64,000 nucleotides of DNA, taken from NCBI GenBank assembly GCA_018873245.2, contig JAEMBT020000001.1, positions 11,702,220 through 11,766,219 on the forward strand, written 5' to 3'. Positions 56,510 through 64,000 of the stretch are shown here, piece after piece. Made by a program: the position numbers and the translations under genes. Under the pieces are notes generated by a model. The model searched no databases. It was not told the origin of the DNA and saw only the letters and a list, made by a program, of their open reading frames with translations. Every line of letters starts with the position of its first letter. Position 1 is the first letter of the stretch. This stretch comes from Archegozetes longisetosus. Its lineage: Eukaryota; Arthropoda; Arachnida; Sarcoptiformes; Trhypochthoniidae.

Positions 56510-57255
56510 GAGCGGGCTTACTCACAAGCCCTGGCTGGATTCACATGTGATCGACTAGAGGTACGGAAGTGGAAGGGTCGCAGTCTTGAGTTTTCGACTG
56601 AAAACAATACTTCGGCTTTGATTCAGGTCAATGCATTGAGTCAGAGTACGCGGCCTTTCTAGATGATGCGGAACAGGCTTTAATTGCGTTACCTTTCACT
56701 GACTCCATTATGCTCCTTGGCGACTTCAATGCTTATGTTGGCATTGACGGACAGACGTGGGAGAGCGTGATTTGGAGGAACAGGGATGCTTCTCTAAACG
56801 CTAATGGCAGGCCGCTGTTGGACTACTGTGCTAGCAGTGGGCTGTCAATAATGAACACCTGTTTCCATCATCGAGATATACACGGGTATATCTGGGAACG
56901 CAAGACTTGCGGGCAGAGGTCCCTGATCGACTTCGCGGTCGTGTCAGTGGATCTAAAGTCTCTAGTGATGGATGTTCGCGTTAAAAATGGGAGCAGAGCT
57001 GTCAACTATTACCACCTCGTTGTTTGCAGGTTATCGATCCTGAAGAAAGTGAATCCCATTCCGCAAAAGTCAATTAAATCTTTTAGGATAAATGGGAGGA
57101 GCTTACCTCGGAATCAGTAGTCAAGACCTCCGCAGACAATATAGTCGCAAAGTTCTCCCAAATTCCATCTGAACATATTGATACCGAAACTGAGTGAGCT
57201 TTATTCAAAATCGGCCTACTCAGTGCTACCGCAAAAGCTGGCGGATGGAAGCGAG
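56510..57255 (+). mobile_element. RTE-type LINE fragment (endonuclease region)
   Basis: Non-LTR retrotransposon piece, GC-richer than its surroundings. SEYAAFLDDAEQALIALPFT leads to the endonuclease motif MLLGDFNAYVGID, then TWESVIWRNRD, NGRPLLDYCASSGLSIMNT and CFHHRDIHGYIW. RSLIDFAVVSVDLKSLVMD and RVKNGSRAV follow; the usual STDH reads NYYH, so the catalytic His is kept but the Asp is lost. After a frame change, KWEELTSESVVKTSADNIVA continues to about 57,255 with one stop. Reverse transcriptase is absent. Confidence 0.85.
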
Positions 57256-57374
57256 TATATGTTCAATAAACAAGTGTTTTAATAGTAAAAAATATTTATA
57301 ACAAATAAAAATTAATTATTAATCTATAAAACTAAGTGATCTTAATTATACAATTAAATTAGTTCATGCAGCAA

Positions 57375-57525
57375 AAAGATGCGTGGATGTTAAACATAAC
57401 AGATATAAAAAGCATAATAGGAACAATAGATGTAACAGATATAAAAAGCATAATAGGAACAATAGACATAATAGACATAATAGACATAATAGACATAATA
57501 GACACAATAGAAATAACAGGTATTA
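57375..57525. repeat. Short tandem repeats
   Basis: A ~33-bp unit (AACAGATATAAAAAGCATAA...) occurs twice (57,398-57,464). A 9-bp unit (ACATAATAG) then repeats about five times to 57,510. Confidence 0.8.
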
Positions 57526-57529
57526 GCGA

Positions 57530-58730
57530 AAACTAGCAAAAGTTGGTATAATATGACTAATGATATTTAAGCGTAATTTAGGTAGAAATAAGGTATTTTT
57601 TTTATACTAAATTAGACATAATCAGGAATAATCCAAGAAAAATTATTTAGGCATGATTGGATATCATTTTGACCATTCTAGATGTATAAACTACCTTTCA
57701 TGGCTTTAAAATATGAAATTGAAGCAAATTACTTTAAATTGACTCATTAGGAAAGACAAAAACCAAGGAAAACTGAGATGACATTGTAGCATTATTAGAT
57801 ATAAAATTTTAATATTAAACCATAGTTTTGTTGTATTTGAGTTGTTAATTTGAAAATTAGTTGTAAGTTATCAAGAATAATTGACATGATTATGTACTTC
57901 ATGCAATTTCAAATATCACTACGATGTTTATTCTGTATTAGCTTACGGAAATAAAACACGTTAAAAAGCGAAATATTAGATACACGTCCCACGAAATATA
58001 AAGTTAAAGAAATAAAGGATATTTTCATATTTGCAAACCATGAAACAATAAATATTAACAAATGGATATATGGCAGAATCTACAATTGAATGTACTCAAA
58101 ATTCATTAGAATAATTCAAGAATCAAGTTTCAAATGTACTTTCGATAAATGCGAAGGCATTGAAGTGAAAAATAATCAGTTATTATATATTAATGTAATA
58201 ATAAACAAAATTTAAATTGAGTTATATTTCAATGTTTTGTTTTCTACAATCTGTTTGCTCAATTATGCCTGTCTTAACAACACTTTCGTTATGCCTGAAT
58301 CATTTTCTGAATATTTTCATTTGATTTATGCCTGATTTTGTCTGTTTTACCAGTTTAGTGACGATCCTTTTGTTTAAACGTCAGTTTCTGCTAAACAACA
58401 AATATAGTATTGAGTTCACAATTTTCACCAAAAGAAAATTTTTACCAAAATTTGAGAATTCAAGGAAACTCTGATAATATAAATGATTTCTTTAATGGAC
58501 AGAATACCCTTTTTGGCAACGAAATTCTTCTTCCTAGAAATAGTATTTAATTCTGCGATGAGAAATAATGAGCAATCTTTTTTTTAATCAATATTAATTC
58601 TATTCCATTTGTGTAGTCAAACAGGAGGATAAAAGAACACAGAACTAAGTTCTGTCAAACTTTTATTCTTCACAGCATCTGCTTAACAGCAGGAATCTAT
58701 TTGATGACCTGTCAGAAATATCGGTAGAAG
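57530..58730. other. No gene seen
   Basis: AT-rich region upstream of the chitinase gene. The motif TTATGCCTG recurs at 58,263, 58,291 and 58,327 without clear structure. Confidence 0.4.
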
Positions 58731-58731
58731 G

Positions 58732-58739
58732 TATAAAAG
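58732..58739 (+). promoter_or_regulatory. TATA box of the second chitinase gene
   Basis: TATAAAAG lies 54 bases before the ATG at 58,793. The transcription start is expected about 30 bases downstream, leaving a short untranslated leader. Confidence 0.6.
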
Positions 58740-58792
58740 AGAAATAATCCTGCACTGAAAATATTTATAAGTATTCCATAATACTTTCAATC

Positions 58793-59957
58793 ATGAATTC
58801 AAAAGTGATTTTGATATTTTGCATCATAAAAGCAACTTATGGTAAAAATTATTCAACTAACTTATAAGATTTTTTCTCATCAAATCTCAATAGTAATTTT
58901 ATTAGTTATTGAATAAAGACTCGAATATTTAGCTGATGGAATAGTTCATTGAGATTCTAACTAAAATCTAGTATTAAAAATTGCAGATTCTCAATAAAAC
59001 TTTTACTCAAGTTCGAATAATCATTTTGAATATAGAATATACAAAAGTATCTCGAATTTTACAATATTGAATAAAATTGACATTAAAAATAATAATCAAT
59101 TTTTAACTTTTTCAAAATCAAATAGCTCAATGGTCGATTACAGTCAACGAATTCCAAAGTTGTGTTGGTGCTTTTGGTTTCGGAATTCCTTCATCCAATA
59201 TAGCCAATGCATTCATAAGTCAGGCTCAAACTAATGGTGGTATAACATCAAAATTGGAGGCATTTATGGCAATCGCACAACTGTCTTGGGAATCAGCAGG
59301 ATTTACAGCTAGATCTGAGTGGGCGTGTAGTGGTGGCAGGTGGTCGGCCTGGCCTTGCGATTCATACTCAACCGAAGGCTGTCCACCAGGCAACAAGTAT
59401 TATGGCCGAGGATTCATACAATTGACTCATTGTTATAATTACAAGGCGGCGTCAGTTGACTTCCCTGGAATTGTTGAAAATCCAGACTTGGTAGCGAATG
59501 ACGATCGCATAGCTATGGGAACTGCTCTCTGGTACTGGAAGAATAGGGTTCATAATTATGCTGGTGTACAACAGGGACAGTTTGGATCGACTACTCGTGC
59601 TATTAATGGTGGACTTGAGTGCAGTCCTAGTGGAGATACAAGTAAAGGCCGAAATAGATGGATCAAGTTTAATGATTGTCTCAGAGTATCACAACTTTTA
59701 ATTTACTCATATAAAACTTTTGATGCATTCAAATTTAAAAATTTTTCAAATCAATTTTTTAGGCTGCTGGCGCTTCAGGTTTAAACCCTAAAGAAGATGG
59801 ATGTTATGACGTCGTTTCACCTAATAATCCAACTACTTCTCCATCAAATCCAACAACAAATTGTCATAATAATAATGGTGATCCTAGATACGATTCTTGG
59901 TGTGCCGCAAATTGTGCAAACGGTTTTTGTCCGGAGTCTTATTGCAAATGCGACTAA
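58793..59957 (+). CDS. Secreted GH19 chitinase with carboxy-terminal Cys-rich module
   Basis: Second family-19 chitinase, predicted secreted. Exons 58,793-58,841, 59,126-59,685 and 59,763-59,957 fit in phase and give 267 residues. Signal peptide MNSKVILIFCIIKATYA is cut before QWSITVNEF. The GH19 domain spans about 20-205, with candidate catalytic E72 (SWESAG) and E81 (ARSEWAC), NKYYGRGFIQLTHCYNY, NPDLVANDD, TALWYW and AINGGLEC. A PTTSPSNPTT linker leads to a tail with six Cys, CHNNNGDPRYDSWCAANC then ANGFCPESYCKCD. This W-C/CP/C-C pattern resembles small tails on arthropod chitin-active enzymes, so chitin binding is inferred. Over the 51 residues from GGITSKLEAF to GCPP, 40 match the enzyme at 14,134-15,754. 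The first intron is shared in place and phase; the others differ. Confidence 0.92.
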
Positions 59958-60205
59958 TATGACTACAATGATTGCAATAATTATTTAATATCTTATAAGA
60001 TAATTAAAAATTATATATCATGAATATTAAGATAATTTAAATAGTTAAAATGATTTGACATGTTACTAATTAGTTATTTCAAGTTGACTAAAGATAAAAA
60101 AACGAGATGATTGTTTTGATCCTATGTTATATGATTTTGCGAATTTAATTAAAATTTCAAAGCATAAAATATGCTGGTCAAATATTACGTTTAACCTTGC
60201 TGGAC

Positions 60206-60580
60206 CTCACGACAAAAAAATCCGGAAAAGTAAGTGTAAAATTTTTAATGAAAATTACAATATTATAACCTAAAATTTACCACAAGAGTGCATTTGATTC
60301 TAATTATTACAACTAAAATGGAAATGACGATTTAATTCGATCTCACTCTGCAGCTATACACTTTTCAATGCGTTTTTCATACTCTTGGAAAACGACTCCT
60401 ATACTCATAATTATAAATTGTCTCATATTTTGTTCATTTTCGCGACACACAGTTAATATTTTCAGTTCTTCTCTCTCAATAATATCCTTTATTTTTCTTC
60501 ATAAGCTTCTAATCAGGTTGAGGTCTGAAGAATTAATTCTCAAAATATGCCATGGGTGCCGGGTTTTTTTCGTCGTAAGG
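60206..60580 (-). mobile_element. Tc1-type MITE, full-length copy, reversed
   Basis: Same family as 41,190 and 44,538 in the opposite orientation. Ends are CCTCACGACAAAAAAATCCG and TTTTTTTCGTCGTAAGG. The transposase-derived segment (minus strand SDLNLIRSL-type, ATTGAGAGAG) lies near 60,470-60,540. Confidence 0.8.
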
Positions 60581-60607
60581 ATTATCACACAGAGATTAGA
60601 AACCAAA

Positions 60608-60870
60608 AAAGATGGATATTTCGAGAACTACTTGTGATAATTGATCAAGTGAGGTATCAAAATGCTCTGTTCGATATCCTGAGTCCAATGGTATATCATT
60701 CAGCGGGGTTAGCCACTCCAGTTGGGAGTTGTCCAGAAGTGGTCAGGTTCGGATTTGAAGTGGTCAAGTGTGGTATCAAAATGTTCAGTTTGACGAACTG
60801 AATCCAATGATGTATCACACTTGTGGGTAGTGGATTGGAAACCCCTTTGGACCCATTAGCCCGGATTGAC
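60608..60870. repeat. Dispersed repeat, uninterrupted copy
   Basis: Continuous copy of the repeat that at 19,727-20,260 is split by the solo LTR. It shares GATAATTGATCAA, CCTGAGTCCAATG, GGGAGTTGTCCAGAAG and GGACCCATTAGC in order. Confidence 0.75.
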
Positions 60871-60879
60871 CCATCCAAT

Positions 60880-61092
60880 TGATTGAGCTCAAATGTATGA
60901 TACTTATTTTATAAGGGTTCATAATTCAGATCTTTCAAATTAAGAGAAGGAAGACTTTAAGAATTCAATAGTTAGCTTTTCAAATGATTGTGAACTTAAT
61001 CTGAAGATTGTTCGAGTAAATATCTTTAAAAATCAGTTATTTGTATGTCATTCAAAAAATTTTGTTTTAATTAAAAAATAATTACTTATAAG
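60880..61092. other. No gene seen
   Basis: AT-rich lead-in to the Cys-rich exon, probably intron or promoter. Confidence 0.3.
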
Positions 61093-61340
61093 AGAACCGA
61101 TGTATGTGCGCATCCGTATTAGGGAGACATTGTGGTAAAAGATTTGGCGGCTACCTACCAATGGATTGTTCAGATAATCATTATTATCGTTGCGTAGATT
61201 TTAACCTGCCCTCACAAGTAATACTAGAATTTTCGCTTTATAGTCAAGATGGTAAACCTGGTATGAGCTTTTGTATTAATTATAGGAAATTCCAGAAAAT
61301 TGGCAAAAGGAAAAAACAAAACTTAAATGGAATCAAATGA
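61093..61340 (+). CDS. Exon of a small Cys-rich protein, unrecognised
   Basis: Opens after an AG acceptor-like site (ACTTATAAG). It reads NRCMCASVLGRHCGKRFGG, YLPMDCSDNHYYRCVDFNL, then either a donor (CAA|GTAATA at 61,217/61,218) or read-through to GMSFCINYRKF and a stop at 61,340. Six Cys lie before or at the possible donor region plus one beyond (C-x-C ... HCG ... DC ... YYRC ... FC), which suggests a secreted, disulfide-bonded domain. I do not recognise the family. It lies 1.1 kb after the chitinase on the same strand but is not part of that gene, which ends with its own stop. Confidence 0.45.
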
Positions 61341-61344
61341 AATT

Positions 61345-61710
61345 ATTAAAAATCCGCAAATGTGGAGAAAGATAAAGCTATGAAATATATAACAGATATA
61401 CTTACTTTCAGTAGCATCATAATTGAATTACGTTAAAACTATTCTATAAACAAAAATCTTTTAATTAAAATCATTCAAATAAGAGTTTCGTAGTCCCATT
61501 GAATGCAGCCTTAAAACATCGACTTGTTTGGGATTATTTATGTCTGAAAAGAAATGCATACCTGTGAAGCACATTTATTGTTGCACAGTTGTCAAATGTG
61601 TTGTCAGGAATTAAAAGTGAGAAATTCTTAAAATGTTTTATTAGAAAAACATAAATATATAGACAAACGACATAATTTTGAAATTACAATTTACGCATAC
61701 AAAAAGATCT
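61345..61710. other. No gene seen
   Basis: AT-rich stretch between the Cys-rich exon and the pogo-like element. Confidence 0.4.
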
Positions 61711-61713
61711 TAC

Positions 61714-63088
61714 AATGAAGGTTTCCCAACCGGAAGTCACCGATTTTGATGAAACTTACAGAAATTAATTTTTATGAAAAATGTATAAAAAATTGTGATC
61801 CACTTTTTGCTGAGCTTGACGTCTTATTCCGATTTTATCTTGTTTTATGAAAACGCGATATTCACTTCTAATGCTGTTATTTTCAACTTTTACAATGCAT
61901 TCCAAACTGAATGTTTTTTCTTATGAATTTCAAACGTATAAGTCATAAGCAATCAAGACATATACCCAAATTGGCAAAAATATGGGTATTTGTTTGTAAA
62001 ATAACTAAGTTTGTAACTTCAAGATACAAACAAGAAAGTGAACATATCACAGCAACAGCAAACTTGTTTATAGAATCTGCTTTGATTACATTCGATGATT
62101 ATAGCCCAAACCAAATATTCAACACGGATCAGTCTGAACTTAATTATGAAATGTACATTGGCCAAACTTCAGCTCAAAAAGGACAAAACGAAATGTTATC
62201 TGCTGTAAAGTCTCTTCATGCAACCACTCATTAATTCATAATCCAACCTACAATCAGTATTGATGGCCAGCTTCTGTCTCCATTACTTATATGTTTGCAA
62301 GAAGGGCCAAGAGAATTTGGTGTTAGAACCAAAGTCTTCAGATCTGAAAATGTCGCTGTCTATTGTTCACCATCGGGAAGAATGTCTAAAAAGTTGGTTG
62401 AAAACTGGATTCTAGAGTCTTTTGCCTTCGATGAGAGATAAAGCGCTTCTTTTGTTAGATTCATGGACTGGACAGTCAGATCGGAAAATGTTTGAAGATC
62501 TTTTAGCTGACGATAAGCAAACTAACATCTTAAAGATTCCACTCAAAACAACTTCACTTATTCAGCCTCTTAATGTTTACTTCTTCAGGCAGTGGAAAAC
62601 TATGGTAAGAAAATTTATTGAGCGAGTATTATTAGATGATATTGAAGTGGATCTTAAACAACGCAATAACACTATTAAGTTACACTCACTCATTCACAAC
62701 CAACTTTCCTCTCCTCGTTTTCAGCCTATGAGTGAATATGCTTGGTTCAAAGCTGGATTTTTAACTCAAGATCCCTGTCGCTTTCATAATGTTTCTAAAA
62801 TTTGCTTTAAACTTATAGATTTCGGTTTGCTTCGAAGACAACAATCAATGCTCAGAAGATGTCTTTATAGTATGCAGCTGTTGTAGATCACTTTGTTTCA
62901 CCCACTATTTCATAGAATATCATTACTGTAACTTGCTATTAAATTAAACTTAAACTCTTATTAGCTTAATATAAGGTGTAAATTAGTTGCTCAGCAAAAA
63001 CTGAACCGCTATTTTTTATACTTTTCATAAAAATTATTGTCTGTAAGTTTCATCAAAATCGATTATTTCCGATTGGGAAACCTTCTTG
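61714..63088 (+). mobile_element. Pogo-like DNA transposon relic with long terminal inverted repeats
   Basis: About 1.37 kb. The first ~80 bp (GAAGGTTTCCCAACCGGAAG ...) are repeated inverted at the end (about 63,000-63,085), sharing TCGATTTTGATGAAACTTACAG-type sequence. TTA lies just outside both ends. Coding plus strand: NQIFNTDQSELNYEMYIG (first two acids of the DDE centre), ISIDGQLLSPLLICLQEGPR, KKLVENWILES, and in another frame LLLLDSWTGQSDRKMFEDL, IPLKTTSLIQPLNVYFFRQW, KLHSLIHNQLSSPRFQPMSE and YAWFKAGF. One stop (near 62,233) and one frame change (near 62,440) are visible. The DNA-binding amino end was not identified. Confidence 0.8.
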
Positions 63089-63089
63089 T

Positions 63090-64000
63090 TAGTATCCATT
63101 TGTGATGTTCTGTTTGGTCTCTGAGAGCCGACCCCCTGCAAGTAAACTTTAGATTATATAACTAAATTTTCTGCAGTTTATGTGATGTCTTATGATAATA
63201 ATACATATGTCATGTAGCATTGAAAAACAAAAGTGTTAAATAACTTGGCATTAGTTTGAATATACTTCCTATAAAACATGTAAATCTTGATTCAAATTAA
63301 AGTTATGCCACTGCGTAACATTATATTAACAAAATCTGGCAAAACAATATTTACACAGCAATAAATACTCTAGAAATTCTGATTAAACTATTTATTCTCG
63401 TTTGCTTTAAAATATTGTTAATTAAGTTCTAAATATTTAATTCCATACACTTTTATAACCTGGAATCATTTTCAGATCACACGTTTTCGAGTTCAACACA
63501 AGAATACTATATAAATAATACTAAAGTTAACGTTAGACCCTTCTCGCGCTCACTCTCACACCTATATTACTATTTTTTCGATATTTTTTCTATCTTTTGA
63601 CATTGTGGTTGCACTATTTCAAGTTTACGTCATTACTTTCCCCCATTGACAGCGTAACGTATTTAACGGCTATATCCTTACGCATCCTTCAGTGATTGTT
63701 CATCAGCATAACGTTTTCAATTGGGGTCAATAGAACAATACTAATCAAATTATGACCAATCATGTTATGCGAACTATATTATCATGTGTCAGCTTTTAAT
63801 AAATTATTAATAATCACATATTTATTCATGAATGATATTTTGTTCAATATTTGAAACAAAAGCGTTAATTTATTAAAAGAAAAAATATTCGATGTTCATA
63901 ACGTCTAATCATCTATTGCTTAAATTTTGAACCTGATCAATAATAGCAAGTATTTGGAGATTGTACCAAATGAAGGGTACAAATGAACAAAGACTTTTGT
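63090..64000. other. No gene seen
   Basis: AT-rich end of the window. A CT-rich patch (63,538-63,560, TTCTCGCGCTCACTCTCAC) is noted without interpretation. Confidence 0.4.

Noticed and set aside
61217-61243. GTAATA...TTATAG as an intron in the Cys-rich exon
   Set aside because: At about 26 bp it is too short for splicing; read-through or a longer intron is more likely.

Overview
The window is AT-rich eukaryotic DNA, almost certainly from an arthropod. An ionotropic-receptor-type chemosensory gene, an animal heme peroxidase, a sulfotransferase relic and two animal-type secreted GH19 chitinases sit among dense DNA-transposon debris (hAT, Tc1/mariner, Merlin, MULE and pogo-like) with some LINE fragments. 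The resolved introns that fit canonical splice sites are mostly short (55-75 bp). Together with GH19 chitinases, this leans toward an acariform mite or another chelicerate, but the species cannot be named from the sequence.

Layout. 1-24.3 kb (minus strand) is best read as one split peroxidase gene: amino-terminal exons at 24.2-21.9 kb and carboxy-terminal exons at 1.07-0 kb. A ~20.8 kb intron, in matching splice phase, separates them. That intron holds a complete GH19 chitinase gene (14,134-15,754, same strand), a sulfotransferase pseudogene (7.6-8.0 kb), a nearly intact hAT transposon inserted in a 123-bp satellite (4.9-7.0 kb), a LINE relic (9.4-11.3 kb), a Merlin relic, a solo LTR with target duplication, and several MITEs. 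The last peroxidase exon shows a frameshift and a stop, so the gene may be decaying.

25-31 kb is transposon-rich: a MULE relic and two hAT-type MITEs with perfect 8-bp target duplications. 31.1-32.4 kb (minus) carries the pore and ligand-binding half of an ionotropic receptor, with a Tc1-like element directly upstream. 36.4-36.8 kb (minus) has a tiny Gly-rich protein gene with a well-placed TATA box and initiator. 37-48 kb is mostly empty apart from mariner and Tc1 relics and foldback elements. 49.2-49.9 kb (plus) is a second, larger Gly-rich protein gene. 51-57 kb holds a hAT MITE, a large composite inverted repeat and an RTE-type LINE fragment. 58.7-60 kb (plus) is a second GH19 chitinase gene with TATA box, signal peptide and three exons. 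61.1 kb carries a small Cys-rich exon, and 61.7-63.1 kb a pogo-like transposon with long terminal inverted repeats.

The genes most likely to act together are the two secreted chitinases. They share a GH19 catalytic domain but carry different Cys-rich accessory modules: a six-Cys knottin-like module at the amino end of one, and a C-rich tail at the carboxy end of the other. No CRISPR array, tRNA, rRNA or operon-like arrangement was seen.
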